Positions 1 through 12,345 of a stretch of 64,000 bases of DNA are shown here, in pieces (within the stretch, counting starts at the first letter, position 1; every line of letters begins with the position of its first letter). The notes under the pieces were generated by a model. That model had not been told where the DNA came from. It did no database searches and saw only the letters and a program-made list of their open reading frames with translations. The stretch is from Blasia pusilla (taxonomy: Eukaryota; Marchantiophyta; Marchantiopsida; Blasiales), in NCBI GenBank assembly GCA_050084515.1, contig CM114274.1, forward strand, positions 33,356,001-33,420,000. Direction: 5' to 3'. Both the position numbers and the translations under genes were made by a program.

Positions 1-2
1 AC

Positions 3-581
3 AGCATTTCTTGGGCTCCGCATGAGTTCGGCTTGGTATTGGCAGCCGGATCCTCAGATGGGACTATTTCTGTGTTCTCGAACAAGGCTGACGGTTCGTG
101 GGAGAAGACGAAGATTGAGCAGGCACATCTAGTGGGAGTGGCCTCGGTTTCTTGGTCGCCATCGTCAGCTCCTGGTTCTCTCGTGGGCGAGAACCCTGGA
201 CTGGTGCAGAAGCTTGCGTCCGGTGGCTGCGACAATACTGTCAAAGTGTGGAAGTGCCATGATGGAAACTGGCGTTTGGATTGTTTTCCTCCCCTTTCGA
301 AGCACAGTGATTGGGTAAGAGACGTTGCCTGGGCTCCCAACCTAGGCCTGCCTAAGAGCACCATTGCGAGCGCTTCGCAAGACGGAACCGTAGTTATCTG
401 GACTCAAGGGAAGGAAGGTGATCAGTGGGATGGGAGGGTCTTGAATGACTTTCAAACACCAGTGTGGAGAGTGAGTTGGTCTCTCACTGGTAACATTCTG
501 GCAGTTGCCGACGCAAACAATAGGGTAACTTTGTGGAAGGAAGCTGTGGACGGCGAGTGGTCGCAGGTCACCACGATTTAA
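3..581 (+). CDS. SEC13: SEC13, COPII coat / nuclear pore WD-repeat protein (3' part only)
   Basis: The last 192 codons of a WD40 beta-propeller protein; the 5' part lies outside the window and reading is open from base 3. Visible landmarks typical of Sec13 are SISWAPHEFG, the LASGGCDNTVKVWK blade, DWVRDVAWAPNLGLPKSTIASAS, and the ending TPVWRVSWSLTGN then LAVADANNRVTLWKEA, closed by TAA at 579-581. Sec13 is a structural subunit of the outer COPII cage with Sec31 (ER-to-Golgi vesicles) and of the Y-complex of the nuclear pore. No intron interrupts the visible part. The ending lacks extra tail residues and matches the usual family C-terminus. Its nearest host neighbour is CSTF64, 30 kb away, with transposons between them. 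The family call is firm; the absent 5' part cannot be assessed. Confidence 0.96.
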   Translation, partial: SISWAPHEFGLVLAAGSSDGTISVFSNKADGSWEKTKIEQAHLVGVASVSWSPSSAPGSLVGENPGLVQKLASGGCDNTVKVWKCHDGNWRLDCFPPLSKHSDWVRDVAWAPNLGLPKSTIASASQDGTVVIWTQGKEGDQWDGRVLNDFQTPVWRVSWSLTGNILAVADANNRVTLWKEAVDGEWSQVTTI

Positions 582-3500
582 TCAGTACTGGTAAGGGCCT
601 TCTACCGTCACTCATTGATCTGATGGGATGGGTTGGCGACATTTTGCCCTCTTTATCGAAGGTCCAGAGTAATTTCCCTCAGGTCTCTGCTGTCGTTATA
701 AAAAAGGTCGAATAGTTGCAGGTTACCAATGCTCATCATCAGGTGAATTGCAGCGTTAATTAAATGACAGGCTTGAAAGGTCGGGGTAACATGGATCACT
801 CGGATTCTGCATCATTTACCTTGTGGCGATGCTTAATCTCTCCTATCATTGTCACTACTTCATTTCTCAATTACCTGATCCAAGTAAATTTCGGTGTCCT
901 GGGAACCAAGATACTCTCTCGTCACTGTGTGTCAACCCTCCAGACTCACGTCCAGCCTAGGCAATTCACCTGGGTGTCGTAATCTACCTGGCGAGTTCAT
1001 GCAGACAACAAAATTCAGGATGTAGGGTGGGAAGGATCTGTCCTCTAATTTGTTTTGTGTTGGAGGTCCAACTTACATCCTGGGTGGCACCGTGTTTGCA
1101 GAAAGATCTCCAATTATGCTGAAATCTGGAAGCCTGGATGGCTTGTTTTTTTGGAAGTGCAGTGTTTCTAGTCGTGCATGCAAGCTAAACAAACGCTCTC
1201 CATTCTGTACGGTATAGATTAGTTAATAGATGCAGATCTTATGAGAACGGGATCTTGTGTGTGACCATTTAATGAAAGGTGTCAAGCAGCTTAGATGCTC
1301 CCAGTTGACTAGGCAGTGACTCATACAGAGGAGCCAGCATTTGCAACAATTAGGAACTTTCTCAATGTCACTATCCTGGGCGTGTGGCATGGATACTGTC
1401 ATGGGAGACTTGAGGTTCTCTTGGAATGAGAATCTTGGAATTCATTTTTCGCGGGTAGAGTACTGTCTCATATTGATGACGAAAGTAAGCCCAAATGTCA
1501 GGGTAACAGCCATTCAGGAGTAATGTAAGGACTCTCAAGCGATTTCTCTCACCTGTTTGATAACCGTCAACCACTCAACCACTCAACCGTATGAAGGGAC
1601 TCATCTATTTTAACAATTTCTGGCAGTGTAGAAATAAGTCCCTGACCATATAATCGCTCCTTATTTTCTCTTTTTTTCTGGTAGTGGCCATGAAGACAGT
1701 GTTTCTTTCAAACTGTCCCTCTTTTCATTTTTTGTGCATATTAGGTGCAAACCTTGAGACTTATTTTTCTTTACTTTTGAATGGGTTGGGAGTGTCAGTG
1801 GAGTTTGCGACTTAAGATCCAATGGTGTGATTTTTTGGAGCTTTAGGTAGACTCCCTGTTAGTGGTCAGATCCCCTCAAAGGTCTCACTGCACAAACTGG
1901 TGGGAGCCGTTCGAGCTGAATTGGAACTTCACACTAGAATTTAGGCTTTATTGTATTCTTACTGATGAATGTGGAATGACCCTTCGCCTTTTCTGTGTGA
2001 ATGGACGTTGGTTAATGAAACGATTCTCGTATGCAATACACGAAGTGATCCTTTAGAAATAACACTAGGCCAGCTTCTCCTCATGTTTCTGTTGTGGTAA
2101 GCATTGTCTTTGCTTCTTGATGTTTAATGAGCTTGTGTCTAGTCACCAGGGGTTGCTATCGTGGTCCTTGTTATGAAAGTCACTCAACATGTCTGCCCCC
2201 TTGACATGTCTAATATGCATGGTGTAATATTGTGCCCTGTGGCAAAGAGTTTGAGAGGAATATACGCCATATTCCAAGAGATAATTTTTACTTCTGAGTT
2301 GTAGAGTTCATCTGTGCCATGTGCACAAAATTGTTTCTTTCCGTGAAATCCGGTGAGAGTAATTCCAAAACAACCATTTGATGTATGTTTTGTGTTGGGA
2401 CACTCCACACTTCCAACAGCAGTAAGTACATGTCAATTGGCAGTCTTTTGTTTCATTCTCAGAAGCTGTAGCAAGGATAAAAGGTAGGAACTGGCTCAAG
2501 TTCTCAATGGTAGATGTGAAGATTAAACATTATATCTCCTTGAAGTAACGACAGGGTGGTCTACCAGTCTGTGTATGATCATTTCAGTCATCTCTGACGC
2601 AATCTCATAGGGGGCGTAGAGTTTCAGAAGACTCCGTGAGGAGTTTCCAGTCTTTTTGCAGTTGTAACAAACGAATGGTGTTTAGAAGATAAGACACCTA
2701 TTGTTGTAGTTGTAGTAGTAAAGTACAAGCAGGCTGCCAAAATGTTGTTTTGCCTTGCTTGATGGAGGGTTTTGAATGAATGAAAATTATCCTGAGCTTT
2801 GGTGGAATGTCACAGTATTTTGTCCATCTGATCCTAGCTACTGGTAGTTACATGGTGCAGAGGTGCCAAAACTTGGGTGGATTAGCCACCACGGGACGGG
2901 ATTGTAATCCATAACATTATGCCTACAGTTTTCCATGGAATGTACCAAAGTTGAGGTTTATGCTTTCTGCTAACAATACAACGAGATCAGCCAGGCACAA
3001 GTGGTATTTTTCTGATAGGCGACTGTTAGCAGTGATACATGAATTGGCCTTGATGCAAACACACGGATCATGCAATCATGTGAGAAGATGAACATCTTAG
3101 TGGGAAGGTCCAATAGTTGAACATAAGTGGCTGCATAAGCTGGAATGCTTTTAGATGCAGCACTTATTGTGGAAACACTCAATGTTGCAACATTGGCATA
3201 ATAGCATTGAATGTTTGTGAGTGCTATTCGTTTGCACTCATACTTATATGCAAGAAGGCCTCACCCTGCTTTGTAGCCTAACTTGTGATGGACAATCAAA
3301 TTGTTTCCCAATTCACCAATAACCACAACACTATATTGTATGTGTTCATGAGTACGCTAACCCTTGAATTAATCCTGGCCCTTTTGGTACTGCCATTTAC
3401 AAGCATTCAATACATTGAATTTAAGCAATGTATTGAATGCTAGACCTCCTAGTCTTGGGGAAGAACAAATCCTGGCCTTCCCCTCCGATTTGGACAAAAA

Positions 3501-3870
3501 ATTCATTCCCCTTCTTCTTAATCTGAGAAGCCAGTGTCCTTTCAAATGGAAAATCTAGGAATAATCCGAAATTCCCTTCTCTCTACAGCAAATATGTTCA
3601 ATTTTTCCTGTGAAACGTAATATGAGAAAAATATAATACTTGTGATTTATCTGAATAATAATCAGCGATCCCACATGCACAATACAACAAGATAATAGGA
3701 GAAAATAGGTGACATGTATGAAATTTGATGTTTGAATGGGTAGAAATAGATAGGAATAGCGATAACGAATAAAAATTTGAATAAAAAAAACAAACTTTTA
3801 TCAATCAATTAATAGCTTATTTACCATCTTATGATGAAATATGATTTTAAATATTAATAAAATGAAATAA
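582..3870. other. SEC13 3' flank and spacer, no recognisable gene
   Basis: The first few hundred bases must hold the SEC13 3' UTR; I could not fix a poly(A) site. The remainder has only short chance reading frames on both strands, without family motifs. One structured object is the inverted repeat at 3,403-3,440, listed separately. Base composition shifts to strongly AT-rich from about 3,600 onward, where Helitron-derived sequence begins. Confidence 0.6.
3403..3440. repeat. Perfect 15-bp inverted repeat (hairpin)
   Basis: GCATTCAATACATTG at 3,403-3,417 is followed after an 8-base loop by its exact reverse complement at 3,426-3,440. The stem has no mismatch. It is AT-rich and lies in spacer DNA. 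It may be the core of a short foldback element or a chance palindrome; no target duplication was seen around it. Confidence 0.75.
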
Positions 3871-4808
3871 TTTATATAAGTATTGAAGAGTGCCTTCTTG
3901 ATTAGAAAACACTTATTTGTTTGATAGATGGACAGTAAGAAAATGTTTTTCTTTCTACAAAGAGCTAAGAAAAGACTTTGTGTGTAATATGATTAGTCCA
4001 GTCATTCCCGTGCGTGGCATGGGCTATCCATTATTAATGATAAATAATCAAATATTTGTGTCTCAATGCATATTTTATGGAAAAGGAAAATAAATTTTAA
4101 TGGAGAAGGAGTAGATTCTGTTTCAATTTTATGGAGTAAAATTACATAGGATATTGGGATATCATTTGAATTTGAATGGAGGAGTTTAATTATTTAGAAG
4201 AGTGAAATATTATTACTCTTCCAAGATTTTAGAAAATAGAAATTATATTTGAAATTTGAAAACAAGAATTTATTTTTCTTAAAAATAATCGTATGAATTC
4301 ACACGTGATATTTTGGGAAAGGAAAATGAATTTGAATGGAAAAGGAAAATGATTTCCTTAACTAAAACTACCAGTAGCCGTGGTTTGCACGGGTGAATGA
4401 AAATTAGCTTGAGTTTCAAAAAAGGTTATTGGGGAGAATAACACCTGTGAATTAATTAGAGGTAGAAAAATATAGTTGTCATGAGGAGGGAAGGCACCTT
4501 ATATAAGGCATTCTCCCATAATAATATAGATTAACTAAGAATTTAGTTAATGAATGTTATTTTGATGGGAAGAGTGGAATGGGAAGAATAGTTATTGTTC
4601 AAAATTTTATGGAGGAGTTCAATTATTTAGGGGAGATGGGTATTATTTAAAGGTGAATTTTTCTTACTCTTTTAAGATTTTTTTTTGAAATTATACTTAA
4701 AATTTGAAATTAAATATAAATAAATATAACTATTATTGACACCTGATTTTTAAGGCCCTTGTATTGAGGAAACTGTGTCACGTGTGCATTGCACGGGCAA
4801 CATACTAA
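3871..4808 (+). mobile_element. Non-autonomous Helitron (about 0.94 kb, diverged)
   Basis: The left part (3,871-3,950) is a diverged copy of the unit start seen at 27,411 and 27,623, sharing GAGTGCCTTCTTGATT and the following AAACAC-TTATTTG-TTGA pattern. The right end has the rolling-circle signature: a hairpin around GTGCATTGCAC near 4,783-4,793, a short spacer, and CTAA at 4,805-4,808 followed by host T. No coding sequence is present. The 5' TC has decayed to TT, so the left border is approximate. A second 3'-end-like hairpin near 4,005-4,020 suggests it was built from more than one unit. Confidence 0.6.
4371..4530 (-). mobile_element. 160-bp mini-Helitron nested inside the larger one
   Basis: Read on the minus strand, it starts with TCTATATTATTATGGGAG at 4,530 directly after a host A. 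It ends with the hairpin CCGTG-caaac-CACGG and CTGG at 4,371 followed by T. Those are the Helitron rules: insertion between A and T, 5' TC, 3' hairpin then CTRR. Nothing is encoded. Autonomous Helitrons of the genome would have to mobilise it. Confidence 0.55.
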
Positions 4809-7800
4809 TGTTATACCAATGTAGACTACAAGTGCAATGCACAAAATGGATAGTTATATTGCATGCAAAAAGGATTTTCTTGTTGCGTATGCCATACAAC
4901 TATTTATTTGTGCTAAAACATCATGTGTCAAATAGGAAGGCTTTTGGGAATAAAAGACCATCAATTAATGAAAAGACCATCAATTATTCTCATTATGGAT
5001 TCTACTTACGGCCGGTACAAGTGGCCTTTGTTTTCATTTCTGAAATTTCATGACTCAGCTTTAATTCGCTTTGTCCCTTTGTACTTTTCGCTTTGTCTCT
5101 ATTCGATTTGGAGGCTACATCTCTTGTTATCGTATCTCATTGTAGATGATATCCATGTATCCACCAAACGTGATGTGTTTAATTCTTGATTGTTAGATAC
5201 AAACAGACGGGTGAGATATGCCTACTCAATCTGTGTAAGTTGATGTGAGTTAGCACAACTACATGCTAGATTCTTATAGCTTATAGAACTGAAAGTCCGT
5301 TTAGAGATATGCTTGAGCTTCCTCTCGTGTGAATACGAAATACTCGTGCGGTCTAATTTTTGCACGTGTTGGAATTTAATTGGTGCGTGTAAGAGGAATT
5401 TGATGACACTGACACTTGTATGACACTGACGGTCATTTGTTGGAGATCCAAATCTCACGTTTAGTTCAGGTTCCCTTTCCATCTTGGATTCATGACTAGC
5501 TAGGTGAAGTCAAATTCTTTCATCCGCATGTCTCTTCCATCCTGTTCATGAAAGTTATTGTATTGTGTGTATTGGGTGCTCGGTTGTGTTGTGTGTACTT
5601 AATCCTCAAGCTCATATGAATGCCCATTCAATTCCATTGTTTCTTATTGTTTCTCCTTGTTTCTGGCTGCTCCTCCATAGTTTGTGACGGCTTGATTCCC
5701 CCTACGCATCATTACCTCTAAAGTACGGATTTGATTGTCTATCCACTCAATTGATTCATGTTGTGCCATATCAAGTGGATATCATAGGTTTCCAAAGGTA
5801 GCGTTTCAATGTTGGTGTAGATTGTGCAAAGCATTACGCTTAAGTAAGGGTGCGGTTAGTTCTTGACACGCTTTACAAGTGAGTGATATTTTCAAGCCGG
5901 GTTGATGGTTATCATCTTTTCTTGTTGTTTCGCGTGTTCTCTCCACACGCAGACTGCTAGGCTGCTAGACATAAGATCTTCACATGCGAGAGAATATTCC
6001 ATTACTGAAGCTCGAGTAGTCAATCCGCTAACCGCTAGCCTGCTAACACGCAATTTTTCTATGGGTTCAAGAATCCACGTAGTTGCTCTGTACCTGTTAC
6101 CCCATGTTGAGAGTTAGGGTCTCCTCCCATGCATGGAAGAAACTCCCATTTTTCTCGATCGCCAGTTTAGGCTTTGGAATCGTACAAACGAATGTTTGCT
6201 TTTCGAATCCTCATTATCTTCCAATAGAAATTTTGGGACATCAAGGCCGCCCAATTGAGACCTTTCGGGTTTTTATTTGAGTGATTCACTCCATCATGCG
6301 AGTAGAAGGTTAAACCTGCCTCATATAATGCTAGCATCGCTCCATTGGGGAAGCAGGTTGTGTCGGATTTGAAGAGAACCCGTTTGGCAATGAGCTGACA
6401 TATGCTCTCCTTTTCCCTCAATTTCACCAAAAGTAGATGCCATCCTTGCCCTTTCTTGTAAGGGTCCTTATCCTCTTGAATCAATTCACTATAATGGGGC
6501 ATAGACCTTTTCACGTTGCCGTTTGGTAGATACCCACTGTGTACAATCACAGTACAGCCATCAAGTAAGTCTTCAACAATAATAGAGGTATCTTGCTTTC
6601 CACATATGCTCAGGATGAGTAACTTGACTCTGAGATATTACTTAGTGTGTATAGTAGAGGATAAATTCAAAAGGATTCCATCTTAGGTCCTTAGGCTGAA
6701 GTAGTGAACAGGTGTAAAGGTTAGTTGATTCTACACGGGCAAGTGCAAAGGACCATAACAACTTCTTTTGACGTATGGGCTAGAAACCCACCCTAGATAT
6801 GTGAACTCAAGATACATGACAGTTTTCTATAGGAGATTTTGGGTGTAAAGGGCATGACGGTCCGCCACCCATATTCAGTTCTTCTGCAGTGAAAAATAAT
6901 CCTTCTACTCATCACTTCCCAAGACTGTCATCTCTCTGTTTCTCGAGGTTACTTGAGTTTAGTTGCCACATGCAAATTTACTTAGTTCAGAGCAGAGCTT
7001 TGGGATCTTCACTAACCTTGTTCATGAAACTTACAACTCCGATCATTCTTCAATAGAACAAACACCCTTCTACTTTGGTTTATTATTCAGGTTTGAAGAA
7101 TCAGTATGCGCACCCTTCTGAGGCTCTATCAACAATTGAATTGTGCATGTGAAAAAGTGGAGCTAATTTGGTATTTACCAAAGTTTCTTTTCTCATACTC
7201 TGGTAAGAGATTAAGATGCAAACAATTCTTTTGGGATATTTGGACTTAGTACATGTAATGAGCTTATAGACACTAATTTATAGTTGTTTTATGAATCAAA
7301 ATTTGACAGTTGGGGATCTTTTGATTGTTTGTTTTGTGAAGTGGCCTCATCACCTTGCCTTTCTTTAATACCCTCCACTATTCTTTAGCATGAATTTTCT
7401 TCTCTTATGGCACTGTAATGTGAATTTTGAGGAGTTTGCATTGCACATATTCACTTATTGTCAACGAATCCCACAATTGTAGTTACTATCATTTAATCCA
7501 TGCACACGACTGAATCAATAAGTCAGCCAGGTAGAAGAGGGGAAAAACCAATGTATGGAAGGGAGAAGCTGGCTCCTCTTGTTTCGAAGTATCGAGGTCT
7601 GATTTCACACTGCACTTGGGTGTGAACGATTGCCATATTTTATGTATTCCTACCTACTTCATCAAGCTGGGGTAGTAGAGTGAGGCTTTTAGATGCATGG
7701 TCCATAAGAAATAATTTCAACTATAATAGCATATTTAGATGAATATTATGAGACATTAAATTCGAGAATTGTGGATGAATCACATGTATTACCCAAAGAT

Positions 7801-7937
7801 TAGATGTTCCAATGTTGTGTTTTCTACTGCCCACACACTTGTATCCATAAATGCAAAATATTTTATCTATTCATTTTTTGTGCATTCTTGGCATCTCATT
7901 CTGCAATATCCTTTCCTTAATGTGTTCTGTGCCTAGG
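4809..7937. other. Spacer, nothing recognised except one weak ORF
   Basis: About 3.1 kb of moderately AT-rich DNA with only short frames. Apart from the minus-strand frame at 6,167-6,550 (listed separately) I see no family motif, terminal repeat, RNA gene or convincing splice chain. Confidence 0.5.
6167..6550 (-). CDS. Hypothetical 127-residue ORF, possible relic
   Basis: An open minus-strand frame of 127 codons with ordinary amino-acid composition, for example NGAMLALYEAGLTFYSHDG and NFYWKIMRIRKANIRLYD. I do not recognise the family. It has no visible membrane span, zinc motif or low-complexity region. It sits in spacer with no neighbouring exons I could connect. It may be a fragment of a captured or retroposed gene, or a chance frame; length alone is weak evidence in AT-rich plant DNA. 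Confidence 0.2.
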   Translation of the reverse strand: MIVHSGYLPNGNVKRSMPHYSELIQEDKDPYKKGQGWHLLLVKLREKESICQLIAKRVLFKSDTTCFPNGAMLALYEAGLTFYSHDGVNHSNKNPKGLNWAALMSQNFYWKIMRIRKANIRLYDSKA

Positions 7938-8177
7938 TATACCATAAGTTGGTGTGTATCTCCTCCAGACTTACATGACTTTTTAGCCTTCCATTCCCAT
8001 AAAAAGGTAAGATATTGCCATATACTGCGTGTCAATTTCATTACTTTTTACAATGTATATACCATAAGTTGGTGTGTATCTCCTCCAGACTTACATAAAT
8101 TTTTAGCCTTCCATTCCCATAAAAAGGTAAGATATTGCCATATACTATGTGTTAATTTCATTACTTTTTACAATATA
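7938..8177 (+). repeat. 120-bp tandem duplication (two units)
   Basis: Units 7,938-8,057 and 8,058-8,177 both begin TATACCATAAGTTGG and end TTACTTTTTACAAT, with only a handful of differences. The period is 120 bp, a multiple of three, so one frame (7,851-8,306) stays open through both copies and shows a 40-residue repeat. That openness follows from the period and is not evidence of a gene. Confidence 0.85.
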
Positions 8178-9640
8178 TGCTACCTACATAGAATAGTACT
8201 AATTGCTAGGATTCTGCACAAAACTACTATCTCCATTCGCATTCCTGTGCATATACAGCTTTATCTGTATTGTATGTACAATCACTTACAAGTGCAAATT
8301 TCATAAGATGAGTCCAATTAACTAAAATACTAACCACTCTAATAATCACATTAATGGAAGGAGTAGACTTCATAGTAGACCTCGTACAATAAGAGTAGCA
8401 CGCTTTGCTATCTGCTGTAAAACAGTGAGAGAAAGGGAATCTAAAAAACATAAGAATGGTTGCAGATCCACAAGCTGTCATTGGCCTCTTGTCCATACCA
8501 TGTTAGCTCGTTGGCAGAATTTGTGCACCAGATTCATAGGCAATATGGAGTGTCGTGGGTACTGTGGTAATGTAATTTACTCAAACCCACGAACACGCAT
8601 GTGTGTTACTGCAAGTGCATAGTACCCACCATATGCTTTGTGTAATGGATTCCTTGTAACTTATTATACGTGAACCTGGTTTATTTTCCATTTGTGATCT
8701 CTGCGGTTGAACAGAGCCAAGAACAAACATTAATTCATATATGACACCTGCATATATAAGAGACATCTTAAGCGCAAATCCTATCCATCTTCAATTTCTA
8801 TCTAGTATTGATTCACGCATTGGAATCCAAAATAAGTACAATGGATTTCATAAAGGATTTTTCCATGCAACATCCTTGCTGGACTCTCCATTAGTAGGAT
8901 AGAAACTCACCACTGAAACTCCTAAAAATACAACTGAAATCATAGCTAATATAAAGCAAGTGATGGAAGTTAACTTCAGTGTCAACGAGCTATATAGGGA
9001 CTATAGAACACTCCTAGAATTACCCAATTTTGATGCAGGTCTAGTAGTTATACCAAGTAGCGCTGTACAAACTATTCTACAATCGTCCCAAGAAAAAGGC
9101 CAAGTGACTCACATCATGGCAGACAATCCTTATCATACTATCTCCACATCTTAGAAGATGTTACCTACACCTTGCCTACACTTAAAAGAAAATCCACGAA
9201 TATTTTTGACAACGGATCCATCTCTATCAGAAAATAAGCCAATCGTAGAGAAAGTTTATTGACTGACTCATCAGGAAAATCTTTGGACAAACGTCTAACA
9301 ATCGAAATAGGTATGTTACCATTTCTTTTTTCCTACCTTCGTGGATTCTTTTCACGTTCTAACTCGTTCTCTGACTATATGAAGACTTGATCAAAGCTAG
9401 TGCTTTTTCCTTGTACAAACCATATATTCTTGTTATGCATCAATCACGCCTGTCAATCTCCTTATGCTCAAGCTCTCAATCCTTTATACTTAATATAGAC
9501 CTTGATGCACTACGCAAACAGGAGCCTGATCTAGCAGAAGAGGACTTATTTTATCACTTATCTAGGCATTCTTTGAGCCCACAGATGCTATGGAGTCCCT
9601 CATAGCATAGACATCACTCGAAAGATTTCAAGTGATGCGA
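8178..9640. other. Spacer leading into a Helitron relic
   Basis: Short frames only. The frame ending at 9,605 contains a protein-like stretch, LDALRKQEPDLAEEDLFYHL, which could be the N-terminal part of the Helitron protein whose Rep domain follows. I see no Helitron 5' terminus here, so the left border of that element is unknown. Confidence 0.4.
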
Positions 9641-10870
9641 TGGTTCACAGTTGGGGTATGCCTCAATTCTTTTTAACGCTTACATGTGATGAAGTGTCTG
9701 ATACAAGGTGGGGTGAAATAGGTGATATAGAGAAGATATTAAGTTCAATAGTGACTTCACTTTGCAAGACGCATGTGCAGAATGTGCGCAATTCTTCCAT
9801 GTAAGATTACATACCTTTTTATCATAATTTACACTATCAAACCTCGCATACTTGGAACCATTGTAGACTATGTACTAAGGTATGATTTACAAGGAAGAGG
9901 TAGTTTACACTGCCACATGACCATATGAATAGAACCGGAGATGTTGAACGCGTAACAAATGAGATTTGTACCTATGTACCAAGTCAAGTACATGAATCCT
10001 CATTGCTTGGAGTATCGGATGACATGTCTAACTATGCACCTTTGTTGAGTAGTTATGTTGAAAAAAACAGCCACACAATTGTAAACCAGAAGTTTTTGTA
10101 ACTTCCAAATCTAAGTCGTATCGGCCATATTGTAAGTTTTGATTCCCTGCTGAGATCAATACTTCCACTACACCATTCATTGACCCAAAATCTATGTGAT
10201 GGACGTACTACAGGCCATCAACATTACACATGAATATTATACCATACCATCCTATCATACTATTACTACGGGGAGCCCACATGAACATCCAAAGAGTTAC
10301 AAACACTAATTGGTCCTTTTATCTTCTGAAATATGCTTTATAGTCAGAACCAACTCAATCACTAGATATTGATACTAAGTCAACCCATTGTTTGGACTAG
10401 AAGGATTAGACAAAGTGAGATTCGAGCTTATATCTATAATGGTTCTTAATCGCTTTGTTTCTGCTACGGAAGCTGCACTTAGCTTGATGTAAATTCCAAT
10501 AATTTTTCATTCTCAATCAATTAAGTACATATATTTAAATCCACCCACAAGGAGAACTTATTTACACAAAAATGCATCATTACAATGCATTTACCCTACA
10601 ACTTTGTATTGTCACCGTCTTGAGTTTTTGGATCACATAACCTTTACGCAATATTGGAGTTCATATGAGTTATACAAAGCATGCCCAAAACTAAAATCTA
10701 CCAAGGTGATACAGATGGATTATTTGGGGAACTATGTATGTAGATCAACTAAAATGGTTAGATTTACTAAATTTCACCCACTCCACCAGTGGAATGAATT
10801 TTTCCACAGTATACTTCTAGACACAACACCATTCAAAATAGAGAGTAGTTTACTATTATCTACCTCATGA
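9640..10870 (+). pseudogene. Helitron Rep (rolling-circle HUH nuclease) relic
   Basis: Fragments in several frames read as a Helitron replication initiator in the right order. First comes PQFFLTLTCDEVSDTRWGEI near 9,655, the start of the Helitron-like N domain. Next is GRGSLHCHM near 9,893-9,920, the HUH metal-binding motif. Near 10,315 is the two-tyrosine motif, YLLKYAL, then a C-terminal part ending at 10,868 with KFHPLHQWNEFFHSILL. Rep nicks and joins single-stranded DNA during rolling-circle transposition. Stop codons and frame changes separate the pieces, so this copy is inactive. It is followed at once by the matching helicase, as expected for an autonomous plant Helitron. A homologous relic lies at 43,500-46,350. 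Confidence 0.75.
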
Positions 10871-10989
10871 CAATGCTCATGAATTCTTGCACCTATGTAC
10901 AAATTTAAATGATATTAACAACTTCTTACCAGTCATGCTGATAAAAATCTATGGAGTAAAGTCCATAATGTAGAGATTATTGCAAAAGC

Positions 10990-12345
10990 ATGTGATATAC
11001 TTGCACCTTATTTAACTGAAAATCTGTATGAAATATTATTGAATTTGTCACGTATTTTTACTCCGAAAGAATCTGCAAATTCTAATGATACTCAAAAACC
11101 TAGTCCATCAATTTTAAACTCTGATCAGCTATGCTTATATGAGAAGTTGAAAAATGCATCGTCTAGTCTACTACTGTTAACATTTGATCCTAATAGTGGC
11201 AAAACATTCTTCATTAATTTTATGTGTGATTATTGGAAATCCCATAATGTGTCATTGTTATTGACAACTAATATAGGTATTACATCAACAAGATTACACC
11301 CTATTGCTGTCACTATACATTCAACCTTCTCTATTGCAATACGGGGAGAGATTCCACAGTTAGTCATAACATGAGAGAATTATTAAAAGTTATGTTCACC
11401 ATCAGTCATTATAGTAGATGAGTGCTCCATGCTAACTCCATGTCTCCTTCGGATTATGGCAATATGACTTACTGTGTGTTCAGTTTACTTTGGGGCCAAC
11501 CCATTCTTAAACAAATTATTTATATTAGTTGGAGACATGTGCCCGCTATCTCCCGTGTGTAGCCATAAGTTATCTCAATTTTGTCATACTTGCCACATTT
11601 CATCTTCTCCACTTCTCAATGGTGCCACAACCTTTGAATTGCTAAGTCCAATGAGACCTTCATCAGATATTGAATTTTTTAACTTTCTCAACTCTATATG
11701 TTCAGTACCGCCTACTGAATATGCAATCAAATCTTGTCTCCACCAGTGCTTTGTTACTAAAGATGAAGCTATGGATTTTATAAACATAGACACAACAATA
11801 ATCTACTCACACATATGAGATGTTCATCTATTTAATATGACATGTCTTAGAAGATTATTTGGAGATGCTTCTATAGTATACTTTTAGATGCACCCTCAAC
11901 TCCAAGATTTAAATCTTGGCTGGAGGATGATGATTTCCATCAATTACTTTGCATACCAATTGGATTTCAAGTAATGTTGACTTCAAACATTGACCTGAAG
12001 TGTCATGCTGCAAACGACTCTAAGGGTATTGTACATGGCTTCCATGTGAAGGATAATTATATTCATTCCATTTAAGTTAGAATACTATCCTCAAGTAAGG
12101 TAATTGCAATTATTCGCATAACATTTGCTACTCTCATATACTCTTCTGATTTATTTTTTCACAATAAGACATTTCCACTTTCTCTAGGTTATGCCATGAC
12201 TGCACACAAAAGTCAAGGATCAACAGTAGTAGGAAAATGCTTGTTGGTAATTAGAGAAGCATTTGCCTATGGAATGACCTATGTAATGCTATCGCGTGTA
12301 AAAACTAGAGATCAACTTAGAATTCTAGATAATCTCACGTGACTT
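10990..12345 (+). pseudogene. Helitron PIF1-like helicase relic
   Basis: Helicase motifs appear in order: a degenerate Walker A, DPNSGKTFFINF (about 11,188), that has lost the usual first glycines; a Walker B-like VDECSM near 11,417; ILVGDMCPLSPVCSHKL (about 11,525, motif III); and YAMTAHKSQGST followed by YVMLSRVKTRDQLRIL (about 12,190-12,335, motifs V and VI). In intact Helitrons this 5'-3' helicase is fused to Rep and drives strand displacement. Several stops and frame changes break the frame here. The C-terminal end near 12,340 is followed by a different low-scoring coding-like stretch, so the element may carry a second gene or cargo downstream. Confidence 0.8.

Noticed and set aside
7851-8306. 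151-codon frame with a 40-residue internal repeat as a gene
   Set aside because: It stays open only because a 120-bp duplication keeps the phase; no motif, and the sequence looks like AT-rich spacer.
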